A model generated the notes under the pieces. The model was not told where the DNA came from and did no database searches. It saw only the letters and a program-made list of their open reading frames with translations. The position numbers and the translations under genes are program-made. Source: Acidobacteriota bacterium (lineage in GTDB: Bacteria > Acidobacteriota > Blastocatellia > Pyrinomonadales > Pyrinomonadaceae). From it: a stretch of 64,000 bases of DNA. The stretch spans positions 124,001 through 188,000 of the forward strand of contig JAOAPY010000015.1 in the NCBI GenBank assembly GCA_025463135.1. Direction: 5' to 3'. Positions 34,860 through 43,840 of the stretch are shown here, piece by piece (position 1 is the first letter of the stretch; each line of letters starts with the position of its first letter).

Positions 34860-36950
34860 CTAGCCCGCCCTTGTCGGCACGCGCAATTCAAAGCAAGCGC
34901 CCTGTCCATTATTCCCGGGTACCAGGCGCGCCGCGCCGCCCGCCTCTTCCATCCGCTTGCGAACGATCGCCAACCCCAGACCCGTTCCGCGTTGCCTGGT
35001 GGTAAAGAAGGGTTCCCAAATTCGTTTTTCGATCTCGGGGGCGACGCCCAGTCCACCGTCGCGGATCGTAATCAACGCCGAGCCGGATCGCATTTCCGCT
35101 TCAACCTCAATGCGACCACCATCGGGTGTTGCCTGCACCGCATTCAGGAGCAGGTTCGAGAGTGAATCGCGAGCCGCTGAAGCCGCCACACCATCCAGTT
35201 CATCATCGCTTGTGATCGAGACCGCGACTGAGATGTTTCGCGCCTCGGCCTCGGCTCGCAGTAGTTCGGTTACCGAGTTGACCAATTCTGAAATACGGCA
35301 AGGCAATTCACCGGGACTCTCACGACGTGAGAAACTCAGCAGTTGCGTAACGCTTTGGCTGAGCCGGTTGGTTTCTCCGACGATAAGCTGCAGATCGCGC
35401 GCATAGTCTTTGCTGAGCCGTTCGTCTTCGCTCATAACCTGCGCGATTGATTTGATCGATGACAACGGGTTTTTGATCTCGTGGGCCACCGTCGCTGCCA
35501 TCTGGCCCAGCGCGGCGAGACGTTCGTGATTGGCGAGGCTACGCTCGAGCCGCACGTTCTCTTCCACCAGCCGGCAGTCCTCAATAGCCGTGGCCACCTG
35601 GCCGGCCAGCACTCCCAGCACTGCGCGCGCATCCGGCGTCAAACTGCCTCCGGGGCCATCAACCAGCAACAGACCTACGGTGTGATCTGCGCGCAGCAGC
35701 GGATAAGCAAGACGGTAACCCTGTTTTGTCAAAGTCGGCGCGTCTTCGATGGGCGCCCACTCGTGCGCCCTGGAAATCTCCATCACTTCGTTCACCCAGC
35801 GATTCTCGGCCGCATCATCTGCTTTGCCGCCGATGGGTTCTACGCCGTCCTTTACTTCGCGTTTATTGTGTTCGGCGACTACTACTCGGACTGCGCGCAA
35901 GCCGAGCGCCTGGGCGCTCCTCTCCTCAACGAATCGGAGCAACTCCGGCAGCTCCTGATACCGCCCGGCATGAGCGCCAATGCGATTTACGATCTCGCGA
36001 TATAGAGTCGCCTGGCGCTCGAACACTTTGTGAAATCGCTGTTCGATCCACTTGCGCAGCGGGGCGGCCGCCAGGGTCAAACCAAGAATCAGCACCGCCT
36101 CGATTACGCCGCTGCGTACTCCAAAGGAAGCGTTGGCCCATTCACCAATGACGCGAATGCCGTAGAGGTAGACCGTCAGCACTACAGCCGCAAAGGTGGC
36201 GACGACCAGACTCTCTTTGATGACCAACTCCAGATAGCGATAACGATAAATGTAATAAGCCAGCAGTGCCGAAGGCAGCAACGATCCCAGGTTGGCGATT
36301 GTCTGCAAATATTGGCCGGCCCTCGTTCCCTGTCCGACTCCCAGCGCCAGGGCCGCGATAATCACCAGGCCGACCGCCACAAACGATGCCGCCAACGTAC
36401 GCATGATGCGCTGCTCGCTTTCGTGCGGCGTCTTGCGCGAGATCAGCACTTCCGTAATGGCGATGAATCCCAGGACATAGGCTACCCAAAAAGCAAAGTA
36501 GGGAACAAAGAAATGCTGCTTGGCTAACATCGGAGCGTAATTGCCGGACCAAATCTTTGGCACTGCGATTACTAAAAAGACGGCGGGCAGATACGAGATG
36601 TAAATACGCACCTTCTCCGCACGAGTGGGCGGACGGGACGAGGCGTTCGCCCACAGGTGAACGTGAACGTGCAACAAAAACGAGTAGGCGAAAGTAATGC
36701 TGATCACTGCTACGGTATCAGCCAGGCGCAGTGTTGTGGTCCATTGGCTGTACGTTAAGCCGAAGAGATTATGGAGGGTAATGACGAGGTTGCTTGTATG
36801 CCAACCAGCGATGCTCAGGGCCAGACAAAAAAGACCTCGCTCCAGCGGTGTAAGCTTGCGCCGGTGCGAGATAAGCAGGGCGGCCATCCACAGCGGCAAA
36901 ACCGCGCCGATGCTGTAGCCAACCAGTTGCAGAACTTCAAGCGGGGTCAT
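34860..36950 (-). CDS. Multi-pass membrane sensor histidine kinase with GAF domain
   Basis: A 696-residue kinase. Residues 5-300 contain about eight to nine membrane segments; ~320-455 resemble a GAF domain; the HisKA H-box is ALGQMAATVAHEIKNPLSS near 480; the N-box is NLLLNAVQATPDGG; the G-boxes are IRDGGLGVAPEIEKRIWEPF and GTGLGLAIVRKRM. This layout (many TM segments, GAF, kinase) recalls PrsK, which pairs with a sigma-54 response regulator; such a regulator is encoded two genes on. The pairing is inferred from that and from distance. The stimulus is unknown. Confidence 0.9.
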   Translation of the reverse strand: MTPLEVLQLVGYSIGAVLPLWMAALLISHRRKLTPLERGLFCLALSIAGWHTSNLVITLHNLFGLTYSQWTTTLRLADTVAVISITFAYSFLLHVHVHLWANASSRPPTRAEKVRIYISYLPAVFLVIAVPKIWSGNYAPMLAKQHFFVPYFAFWVAYVLGFIAITEVLISRKTPHESEQRIMRTLAASFVAVGLVIIAALALGVGQGTRAGQYLQTIANLGSLLPSALLAYYIYRYRYLELVIKESLVVATFAAVVLTVYLYGIRVIGEWANASFGVRSGVIEAVLILGLTLAAAPLRKWIEQRFHKVFERQATLYREIVNRIGAHAGRYQELPELLRFVEERSAQALGLRAVRVVVAEHNKREVKDGVEPIGGKADDAAENRWVNEVMEISRAHEWAPIEDAPTLTKQGYRLAYPLLRADHTVGLLLVDGPGGSLTPDARAVLGVLAGQVATAIEDCRLVEENVRLERSLANHERLAALGQMAATVAHEIKNPLSSIKSIAQVMSEDERLSKDYARDLQLIVGETNRLSQSVTQLLSFSRRESPGELPCRISELVNSVTELLRAEAEARNISVAVSITSDDELDGVAASAARDSLSNLLLNAVQATPDGGRIEVEAEMRSGSALITIRDGGLGVAPEIEKRIWEPFFTTRQRGTGLGLAIVRKRMEEAGGAARLVPGNNGQGACFELRVPTRAG

Positions 36951-37158
36951 TCTTGCGTGAAGAGAGGCCTTTGGTCTTTGGTTTTTGGTCTTTGATTGTT
37001 TTGTGCTTAGTTCCTGGTTCTTGGTTGTTACGTACTTATTTTTTCTTTGACAGAGTCCAGCGCTGCGGTGTTAGAGATGGCTATGACCAAGTACAGAGTA
37101 CAAAGAACCAGGAACAGAAAACCCAAAAATCAAAGACCCAAGACCAAAGACCAAAAAC
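36951..37158. repeat. Inverted ggtctttggttttt repeat pair
   Basis: The arms cctttggtctttggtttttg (36965-36984) and caaagaccaaaaacc (near 37145-37159) with intermediate copies form a long imperfect inverted repeat filling the gap between the OmpA-type gene and the kinase gene. A related pair lies at 41935-42064. No gene is seen. Confidence 0.7.
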
Positions 37159-38730
37159 CTACTGATTACTACTCGCACTACTGCGACTTGCGGGAATGAA
37201 AGTTATTTCAATGCGCCGGTTGCGTGTACGACCACTGACCGTGGTGTTGGGTGCGATTGGATTTGACGGACCCATACCGCTGGCCTGAATGCGCGCCGAG
37301 TCTATGCCGGCGGCCTGAAAACGATCCGCGAGGGCCCGGGCGCGGTCCTGGGTGAACTGCTGAAGGGATACTTCATCGCCTTTGCTGTCGCTGAAGGCTT
37401 CGATTTGAATCTGATAGTCCGGATTACTAGCCAACAGCGCGGCCAGTGGTTCAAGTTTCGTTGCGGCTGCAGCGGTGAGCGTATTGGCCCGCGCGCCGGA
37501 CCAAATTGAATCGCCGAGAATCAGTTGAAATCCGCGAGCGGTCTCTTTAACGGTTCCGAACTGCCCCAGGCTTTGCTTCAGTGTGGCTTCTGAAGTGCGA
37601 CGTTCCTGATCCCGCCGCTCGGTGTCGTGTCGCGCGTCTTCCGCTTGTCGCTCACCTTCAAAGCGGGCCAGCTTAAGTTTGGCAGCATCGCCTTCGGTGC
37701 GCACGCCCGCCAGTTCGTCTCGCAGCCGTGCTACCTCGACACGCAAATCTCTTAGTTGATCGCTGGCCAGTGAGGCATCACGTTCCGCAAGCTCACGGGC
37801 CCGCGTTTCCTTGGCCAGATCCGTGGTCAACTGTTCGATGCGTTCATTGGCTGAAGCAGTAGACCGCTCGGCCGTCCGCAAGGCATCGTCTCGCCGGCGA
37901 ATCTCTTCACGTCGCAGGCGCGCCGCCCGCCGCGCGGTCGCCATCTCTTCCGCGTGAGCGCCGGATGAGGTGGCCTTGCGAGCCAACACGTCGACATCGG
38001 CGTTTGGCTGTTTGGTGCGCCAGGCCATTTCGGCTGCCGCGAGATCGTCCTGTGCCTGCTTCAATTCATCAGTGGCATCCTGATCGCCTCCGGCAAAGCG
38101 CGCCAGGGCAATCGACTGTCGCGCCCCGAGCACCGACACAGGTGTTTCCCGATAGTCACGATCCGCGATTTCGGGAACTCCCGGGCTGCGGAAATAGTCG
38201 CTGCTGTTGCCGATGTATTTGACGCTCGCTGTTTCGATTTGGGCAGTACCGGGCCTGGTGGGTGGCAGGTTTTCCAGCACAACCATGCGGCTGGGAACCT
38301 TCATCAGGAAATGCGGCTCGGCAGTGACAATCAGGGCGAATGTCTGCAGGTTGGTGGTCACATCAATTTTTGAATCTATGAAAGTGCTGCCGCTGCGTTT
38401 GATCTCGCCGAGGTTGTCCACCTGACCCTCGGGAGAGATGGCCCACAGGACGTAGGTCGTGTAAACACCACCAAGCTCTGAAGCTCGCGGCAGATCTTCG
38501 ACACTCAACTCGACCCGCGTTCCCCGGCGTCCGGAACGCTTGACCTTCGCTTCGCCTTTTAGCCTGGGCAGTAAGGTAGTGCCGCGAAACTTGACGTTGA
38601 TGAGTTCGTCCAGTGGATAGGCCACTGCTACTGTTTGTCGAGGCACATCGTTTTGCGCCATCACGGCGATCACAAACAGGACCATCAAGCCGAAAGCGCT
38701 GGTTATGTTGAAGATACGGCGAACGCTCAT
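37159..38730 (-). CDS. OmpA-family peptidoglycan-associated protein with coiled coil
   Basis: A 523-residue exported protein. The signal peptide ends near residue 26 (VLFVIAVMAQ). Residues ~30-165 are a beta-rich domain; ~205-385 are a long charged coiled coil (ARRAARLRREEIRRRDDALR, ARELAERDASLASDQLRDLR); ~405-513 are an OmpA C-terminal domain (YQIQIEAFSDSKGDEVSLQQ, RIQASGMGPSNPIAPN, GRTRNRRIEITF) that binds peptidoglycan. A good Shine-Dalgarno, GGGAGTGAGG, precedes the ATG. It probably tethers the outer membrane or a partner to the wall. Confidence 0.92.
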   Translation of the reverse strand: MSVRRIFNITSAFGLMVLFVIAVMAQNDVPRQTVAVAYPLDELINVKFRGTTLLPRLKGEAKVKRSGRRGTRVELSVEDLPRASELGGVYTTYVLWAISPEGQVDNLGEIKRSGSTFIDSKIDVTTNLQTFALIVTAEPHFLMKVPSRMVVLENLPPTRPGTAQIETASVKYIGNSSDYFRSPGVPEIADRDYRETPVSVLGARQSIALARFAGGDQDATDELKQAQDDLAAAEMAWRTKQPNADVDVLARKATSSGAHAEEMATARRAARLRREEIRRRDDALRTAERSTASANERIEQLTTDLAKETRARELAERDASLASDQLRDLRVEVARLRDELAGVRTEGDAAKLKLARFEGERQAEDARHDTERRDQERRTSEATLKQSLGQFGTVKETARGFQLILGDSIWSGARANTLTAAAATKLEPLAALLASNPDYQIQIEAFSDSKGDEVSLQQFTQDRARALADRFQAAGIDSARIQASGMGPSNPIAPNTTVSGRTRNRRIEITFIPASRSSASSNQ

Positions 38731-38850
38731 AACAACCTCACTCCCTAAAAAAGAAATATATCGGTAGAATTCTGGGGGGAGTTTCCAAACTTACGTATAG
38801 TTGATGCCAACCCAATCAGCATTGTTGCCGAAGCAACCAAGAGGGTCAAG

Positions 38851-39024
38851 CTAGCGACCGATCATGTTTTTGTGGTGGCGGGCTTTTCGGAAGGCGGCGA
38901 ACTGCACAACGAAAACGGCGATGGCGCTCAGCACTAGCAGATGCACCATGCCGCTTTTGTGAAGAAATACGGTCAGGACGAGCCAAATCAGAAAGAGTAT
39001 TGCTGATACAAACCAGAGTTCCAA
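38851..39024 (-). CDS. Small hydrophobic membrane protein (DUF5670-like)
   Basis: A 57-residue protein with two membrane segments separated by a short turn: LWFVSAILFLIWLVLTVFLH and MVHLLVLSAIAVFVVQFAAF, ending in a basic tail KARHHKNMIGR. The start is a TTG preceded by AAGGGGAA. The pattern of a tryptophan-rich first helix, a short H/G turn and a second helix is like the small lmo0937/DUF5670 stress-linked membrane proteins. The longer frame across this DNA (38846-39166) is in a different phase and is not credible. Confidence 0.6.
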   Translation of the reverse strand: MELWFVSAILFLIWLVLTVFLHKSGMVHLLVLSAIAVFVVQFAAFRKARHHKNMIGR

Positions 39025-39071
39025 GTGTTCCCCTTTTGCGGCTAGCGGATACGATTACTCTCTGTGCGAAC

Positions 39072-39128
39072 GCTCGTTTAGAAAGACTTGTCCGCCTCAC
39101 GTGGGGCATAAGTGCCCTTTCTAAACGA
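39072..39128. repeat. Paired inverted cgtttagaaag repeat
   Basis: The arms tcgtttagaaag (39074-39085) and ctttctaaacga (39117-39128) are perfect inverted copies around a ~31-base spacer containing cttgtccgcc. This is the paired form of the single units at 18905 and 22640. Confidence 0.75.
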
Positions 39129-39182
39129 AACGAAACCAGATCTTTAAAACGAATAGATTCCCTCAATTAACGGGAGGCTCGT

Positions 39183-39905
39183 TCATGGTGCCTCGTTAAG
39201 CTTATAGCCAACGCCGCGAACGGTCAGGACGTATCGAGGGTCTTTGGGATCGGTCTCGAGCTTCTTTCGCAGGCGGTTGATATGGGGGTCGATATTACGC
39301 TGGTAACCCTCGTAGTCCGTGCTCCAGACGTGATCGAGTAATGCATTCCTGGACCATGCTCGGCCTGGCTCGGTGGCCAACAACTCGAGGATTTGAAACT
39401 CGAGCGGCGTGAGTTCGATTAGCTTGCCGCTCCGGGTTACCTCATGTCGTCGCTTATCGATTACCAGATCGCCAACCTCGATGCGTTCGCCTTCGACTAC
39501 GGGCTGAATCTTTGCTGAGCGGCGCAGCAGCGCTTCCACGCGGTACTCGAGTTCCCGCGGGCTGAACGGCTTGGCGAGGTAATCATCCGCTCCCGCCTCG
39601 AACCCGGCGACTTTGTCGGAAAGCGCATCATGAGCAGTCAAGAACAATGCCGCCGTGTGGACGCCGCGATCCCTGACCCGCTTCAGGAGTTCGAGCCCCG
39701 ACATGCCGGGCATCGATACATCGAGAATCAAACAGTCAAAGCCGCCGGTCAAGGCCGGTTCCAGGGCCGCCTGCCCGCTGTCCCGTTCCTGAACTTCAAA
39801 GCCGAGACGACGGAAATACTCCGCGAGCAGTAGCCGCATGTCGGCGTCATCGTCAACGATCAGGAGCCGCTTGCCACTGTATTTGTTGGTAGCTTGTTGT
39901 TCCAA
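39183..39905 (-). CDS. OmpR/PhoB-type response regulator
   Basis: A 240-residue regulator. The receiver domain occupies residues 13-125, with acidic pocket DDDAD, phosphoacceptor Asp in CLILDVSMPGMSG and Lys in DDYLAKPFSPREL. The winged-helix DNA-binding domain is at ~140-238 (LTPLEFQILELLATEPGRAW, YQRNIDPHINRLRKKLETDP, YVLTVRGVGYKLNE). No cognate kinase gene is adjacent, so it is an orphan within this window. It is divergent from the exporter gene, whose expression it might control. Confidence 0.94.
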   Translation of the reverse strand: MEQQATNKYSGKRLLIVDDDADMRLLLAEYFRRLGFEVQERDSGQAALEPALTGGFDCLILDVSMPGMSGLELLKRVRDRGVHTAALFLTAHDALSDKVAGFEAGADDYLAKPFSPRELEYRVEALLRRSAKIQPVVEGERIEVGDLVIDKRRHEVTRSGKLIELTPLEFQILELLATEPGRAWSRNALLDHVWSTDYEGYQRNIDPHINRLRKKLETDPKDPRYVLTVRGVGYKLNEAP

Positions 39906-39943
39906 AATAAGCCTTGCGGAAGAGGTGGTCTAAGAGCGCCGGA

Positions 39944-39972
39944 ATTATACCCTAACTTCAGCGCTGGAGATC
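39944..39972 (-). promoter_or_regulatory. Probable promoter of the OmpR-type regulator
   Basis: A perfect TATAAT -10 box (complement of 39944-39949) lies ~40 bases upstream of the start codon. The -35 region at the expected spacing (TGATCTC-like) is weak, as for a promoter that needs an activator. Confidence 0.4.
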
Positions 39973-40030
39973 AGTTAATGGTCCAACAAATCACTTAACA
40001 GCGATTAAAGATCTGCGCCAAATCATCACC

Positions 40031-40060
40031 TTGACGTCAACGACGCAGGGTAAGTATAGT
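40031..40060 (+). promoter_or_regulatory. Promoter of the ABC exporter gene
   Basis: TTGACG at 40031-40036 and TATAGT at 40055-40060 are separated by 18 bases; each box matches the sigma-70 consensus in five of six positions. The predicted start of transcription near 40067 leaves a ~60-base leader before ATG 40128. Confidence 0.6.
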
Positions 40061-40127
40061 CTGACTTTATCATTTGGCCGCTGTTTCCTTCTTCCTGCTG
40101 ACACCGAATTAGAGTTTTCGCCACGCG

Positions 40128-41939
40128 ATGAACGACCTTCGCCGACTACTGAAATACCTGAGGCCTCACCGGGGAATGTTCGCGTTGGCCACTCTGGCCA
40201 TGGTCGTCGGCGCCGTGTTAGAAAGCGCGATCAATGGACTCATCGTGCCGACCATAGATCAGGCCCTGGCGCAAGGCTCCGGCAGTCGCACACCCACCAT
40301 ATTTGGTTTGCAACACCTCATTCCTGACTCCGGCCTGCCGGCGCTGAAGATGATCGCGCTCTTGTTATTTGTCTTTACAGCAGTCAAAGGAATCGCCGAA
40401 TATTTTTCGACCTATCTGATGGCGCGCATTGGACAATCGGCCGTGCTGCATTTGCGCCAGGATCTGTACACCCATTTGTTGCGCCAGGCCGCAAGCTTTT
40501 TTGAGCGCCACCGCACCAACTATCTCGTCTCTCGTCTGGTCACAAGCGCAGCGGCAATTGAAGCAGCGGTCTCGGGCACATTGCGCGACATGTTGCGCGA
40601 AAGTTTCACGCTGGTGGCTTTCCTGGGGGTTTCGTTTTACTACAGTTGGCGGCTGACCCTGGGCGCATTAACGATCGCTCCGATCATCGGCCTTCTGACT
40701 GCGCGATTTAGTACTTCGCTGCGCAACCTTGCGCGCGAGAGCCTTGAAGGCAACAAAAGACTAACGGACACAGCCCAGGAAGCCCTGTCGAATCACAACA
40801 TCGTGAAGGCCTATAGCGCCGAGAAACGCGAAGGTGTGCGCTTCACCACTGTGGCGAAAACCATAGTGAGTGCCAACCTACGCACAGCCCGTATTATTGG
40901 TTTTGCATCACCGACTATTGAAACGATCGGCATCGTCTTTATTATCCTGCTGCTTTTTTTTGGTCAGCGCGAGATAGCCTTAGGGCGCATAGACGCGGCG
41001 CAATTCCTGGCAATAATTATTTGCCTGTTCCGCAGCTATGACCCCATGCGGAAGTTGTCACGCCTGCACAACGCCATGGAGCAGGCCCTGGCCGCGGCCC
41101 AGCACGTCTGGGAAGTGATGGATGAAAATGCAAAAATTCCCGAGAAACAAAATGCAGTGGATCTGCTGCCTTTACAGCGTGAAATAGAATTGCGTGATGT
41201 TTCTTTTGATTACGCGGATGTGACCAGGCCCGTCCTGCGGAATGTGAGCCTGCACATTCCGGCGGGCACGATGGTCGCGCTGGTAGGCGAATCCGGCGGC
41301 GGCAAGTCGACGCTGATGAAATTATTTCCGCGCTTTCATGATCCGGTCACGGGGGCGGTTTTGTGGGACGGCATTGACCTGCGGGACGCGACGCTTTTGA
41401 GCTTGCGGCGGCAAATTGGACTGGTAACGCAGGAGACGGTACTTTTCAACGACACGGTGCGGCACAACATTGGCTATGGACGACCGGATGCATCGGCTGA
41501 ACAGATGATGGAAGCCGCGCGCATCGCCTTTGCGCATGACTTTATTATGGAGTTGCCCAAGGGCTATGACACGATTGTCGGCGAGCGCGGTATCTTTCTT
41601 TCGGGTGGCCAACGACAACGTTTGGCTATTGCCCGCGCGATCCTGATGGATGCGCCGGTTTTGATTCTTGACGAAGCCACCTCGGCGCTGGACGCGGAAT
41701 CGGAGCGGCTGGTACAGCGGGCCATAGCTAATCTCGTGCGCGATCGCACCACGGTCGTGATCGCTCATCGCTTGTCGACCATTCGGCGCGCCGACAAGAT
41801 CGTAGTCATGGACGGCGGCCGGATCATCGAAATGGGAACTCACGCTGAACTGCTGGCTCGCGGCGGGCAATATCGAAAGCTGTATGAACTGCAATTTGCG
41901 GATGAGGAAGAGATGGCGGAAGTCAGTCTCAGGTCTTAG
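40128..41939 (+). CDS. ABC exporter, fused permease and ATPase (MsbA-like)
   Basis: A 603-residue half-transporter. Residues 15-310 hold six membrane segments of the type I exporter fold; ~345-585 are the nucleotide-binding domain with Walker A GESGGGKST, signature LSGGQRQRLAIARAI, Walker B LILDEATSALDAES and the switch IAHRLSTI. It should work as a homodimer exporting lipids, lipid A-linked oligosaccharide or drugs; length and layout fit MsbA, but the substrate cannot be told. It has its own promoter and terminator, so it is monocistronic. Confidence 0.93.
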   Translation: MNDLRRLLKYLRPHRGMFALATLAMVVGAVLESAINGLIVPTIDQALAQGSGSRTPTIFGLQHLIPDSGLPALKMIALLLFVFTAVKGIAEYFSTYLMARIGQSAVLHLRQDLYTHLLRQAASFFERHRTNYLVSRLVTSAAAIEAAVSGTLRDMLRESFTLVAFLGVSFYYSWRLTLGALTIAPIIGLLTARFSTSLRNLARESLEGNKRLTDTAQEALSNHNIVKAYSAEKREGVRFTTVAKTIVSANLRTARIIGFASPTIETIGIVFIILLLFFGQREIALGRIDAAQFLAIIICLFRSYDPMRKLSRLHNAMEQALAAAQHVWEVMDENAKIPEKQNAVDLLPLQREIELRDVSFDYADVTRPVLRNVSLHIPAGTMVALVGESGGGKSTLMKLFPRFHDPVTGAVLWDGIDLRDATLLSLRRQIGLVTQETVLFNDTVRHNIGYGRPDASAEQMMEAARIAFAHDFIMELPKGYDTIVGERGIFLSGGQRQRLAIARAILMDAPVLILDEATSALDAESERLVQRAIANLVRDRTTVVIAHRLSTIRRADKIVVMDGGRIIEMGTHAELLARGGQYRKLYELQFADEEEMAEVSLRS

Positions 41940-41952
41940 GTCTTGGGCCTTT

Positions 41953-41974
41953 GGTCTTAGTTAAGACCTTTTTT
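41953..41974 (+). terminator. Rho-independent terminator after the ABC exporter gene
   Basis: GGTCTT-AGTT-AAGACC followed by six Ts: a perfect six-pair stem (extendable by one A/T pair) 13 bases after the stop codon. The hairpin is part of a ggtcttaggtctt repeat cluster (41935-42064). Confidence 0.7.
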
Positions 41975-42067
41975 CGCGCCAGCAATAGAGCTATCGTCAG
42001 AGTTAGAAATGGCAAAGCAATGAGGCCGCAAACGAAGCCCTAAGGCCTAAGACCAAAGACCAAATAT
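41975..42067. repeat. Remaining part of the ggtctt repeat cluster
   Basis: The sequence aaggcctaagaccaaagacc near 42041-42060 is the inverted counterpart of ggtcttaggtcttgggcc at 41934-41950, so the exporter and yicC are separated by an imperfect inverted repeat. No Shine-Dalgarno stands out for yicC. Confidence 0.55.
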
Positions 42068-42946
42068 ATGAAATCAATGACTGGGTATGGGCGGAGTTCA
42101 TTTGTTGGTGAGGACTTCTCGGTGTCGGTGGATCTCAAGACCGTCAACAACCGCTTTCTCGACGTTCACCTGCGGCTAAGCAGCGAGATCACCTCGCTGG
42201 AGTCACTGGTCAAACGGCGTGTGAACAATCGGCTATCGCGGGGACGCGTCGATGTGGCCGTAACTTTCGAGCGCACGACGCAGGTACAGTACGAGCTGAA
42301 CCGGCCGCTGATTGCCGGCTACGTGAATGCACTCCGTTTGATACAGAAAGAGTTTGACTTGCCGGGAGAGCCTGATATCAATATCGTGGCGCGCCTGCCG
42401 GGTGCGCTACAACCCGGCCGCGAAGGGCTGGACGAGAAGATGGTGGCGGGCGTCGAACGCGCGCTGGACCAGGCTATCGACGAACTGGAAAAAATGCGCG
42501 AGCAGGAGGGCGCCGCCTTGCGCGACGAAATGCGAGGGCGGCTGGATCGCATCGAATCTTTGGTCCCCGAAATTGAGGCCGCCGCCGGCTCTCTGGTTGA
42601 GGTTTATCGTTCACGCCTGCACCGAAAGATCGGCGAATTGGTAAATCGCGGCGGGCAAACAATCGAAGTCGATCCCGGCCGGCTGGCCCAGGAGGTTGCC
42701 TATCTCGCCGACAGGAGTGATGTCAGCGAGGAAATGGTGCGACTTCGAAGTCATATCTCCCAGTTTCGGGAAGCCCTGGATTCCACCGCCGACACCGGAA
42801 AGATGTTGGATTTTCTGTTACAGGAACTGAATCGAGAGGCGAATACGACGCTGTCGAAATCTACCGATCTGGCGATTAAGGAAGCCGCGCTGGCTATCAA
42901 AGCCGAAGTCGAAAAACTGCGCGAGCAAGTTCAGAATGTCGAGTAA
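42068..42946 (+). CDS. yicC: YicC/YloC family endoribonuclease
   Basis: A 292-residue protein opening with the family signature MKSMTGYGR. It carries VDLKTVNNRFLDVHLRLSSE near the start and the C-terminal DUF1732 segment (DTGKMLDFLLQELNREANTT, KSTDLAIKEAALAIKAEVEK). YicC proteins are cytoplasmic endoribonucleases or RNA-decay factors. It precedes gmk with an 11-base overlap and then rpoZ, a gene order kept in many bacteria. Confidence 0.95.
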   Translation: MKSMTGYGRSSFVGEDFSVSVDLKTVNNRFLDVHLRLSSEITSLESLVKRRVNNRLSRGRVDVAVTFERTTQVQYELNRPLIAGYVNALRLIQKEFDLPGEPDINIVARLPGALQPGREGLDEKMVAGVERALDQAIDELEKMREQEGAALRDEMRGRLDRIESLVPEIEAAAGSLVEVYRSRLHRKIGELVNRGGQTIEVDPGRLAQEVAYLADRSDVSEEMVRLRSHISQFREALDSTADTGKMLDFLLQELNREANTTLSKSTDLAIKEAALAIKAEVEKLREQVQNVE

Positions 42947-43619
42947 AGACCCGGCTAATTTCGCAGAGTTGGATCTTCCGTCAGCGTTGGCTCCCGAAGG
43001 AGTCTCGCGGGGGATTCTATTTGTCGTCAGCTCTCCGTCCGGCGGCGGCAAAGGCACGCTGATCCACCGCGTCCTGAAAGGAGTGTCGGGTGTTGGCTAT
43101 TCGGTGTCCTACACCACCAGGGCACCCCGCGATGGGGAAGTCGACGGCCTTGATTACTTCTTTGTGTCGCCGGAAAAGTTTGAAGAGTTGGTGGCTGCCG
43201 ATGAATTCCTCGAGTGGGCCAGAGTTCACGGGAATCTTTACGGCACCAGTCGCGCGCAGGTAGTTCGGGAAATCAGCGAACGACGCGACATCATCCTGGA
43301 AGTAGATGTTCAGGGCGCCGCCAGCGTCAGAAAATTACTGGGCGACTCGGTGAGCATTTTTATCGTGCCCCCGTCCTTCGAAGTATTACGACAGCGATTG
43401 GTGGCGCGCGGCACGGATTCACCGGTCGAACTGGAGCTGCGACTACGTACTGCCCCGCTGGAGCTGCGACAGTACGTCAAGTTCGACTATGTGATCGTTA
43501 ACGACGAGGTGGAGGGAGCCGCGGCGCAACTGGCGGCGATTATTTCCGCCGAGCGAGCGCGACGCAGACGTCAGGAGCAGGAAGTACGACGGATTGCCGA
43601 GACCTTTCCCACGGGTTAA
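42936..43619 (+). CDS. gmk: Guanylate kinase
   Basis: A 227-residue cytoplasmic kinase that phosphorylates GMP to GDP with ATP. P-loop SSPSGGGKGTL lies near residue 32, SVSYTTRAPRDGEVDG and YFFVSPEKFEELV form the GMP-binding part, and ILEVDVQGAASVR carries the Walker B Asp. About 20 extra residues precede the kinase core; the start at 42936 overlaps yicC by 11 bases, so translation is probably coupled. Confidence 0.96.
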   Translation: MSSKDPANFAELDLPSALAPEGVSRGILFVVSSPSGGGKGTLIHRVLKGVSGVGYSVSYTTRAPRDGEVDGLDYFFVSPEKFEELVAADEFLEWARVHGNLYGTSRAQVVREISERRDIILEVDVQGAASVRKLLGDSVSIFIVPPSFEVLRQRLVARGTDSPVELELRLRTAPLELRQYVKFDYVIVNDEVEGAAAQLAAIISAERARRRRQEQEVRRIAETFPTG

Positions 43620-43840
43620 CCAGGTAACGCAAACTGTTAGTCTGCGTGGCACGGGCGTCCCGCCCGTGGATTTGAGGATCCATGTAACGCAAACTATTAG
43701 TTTGCGTGGGACGGCAACCTAACAGGTTCGGTACAGCCGTAACGTGATTTTTCGATACAAACGCAAGCTGGCAGCTCGCTGTACCAACACGCGCGATTCA
43801 AAGACTTTTTAATTTAAGAAGTGGAGGCTTACAACAAATT
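43620..43840. repeat. Direct and palindromic repeats between gmk and rpoZ
   Basis: Two direct copies of aggtaacgcaaactgttagt / catgtaacgcaaactattagt lie at ~43622 and 43681; each is itself partly palindromic (cgcaaact...agtttgcg). The first is followed by the palindrome cacgggcgtcccgcccgtg (43649-43667). A gcaagctggcagctcgc copy lies near 43763. The rpoZ ribosome-binding site GTGGAGGC is at 43821-43828. Confidence 0.65.

Noticed and set aside
38846-39166. Open frame of 106 codons on the minus strand
   Set aside because: It is out of phase with the short membrane-protein gene at 38851-39024 and begins inside a repeat; the product is not protein-like.
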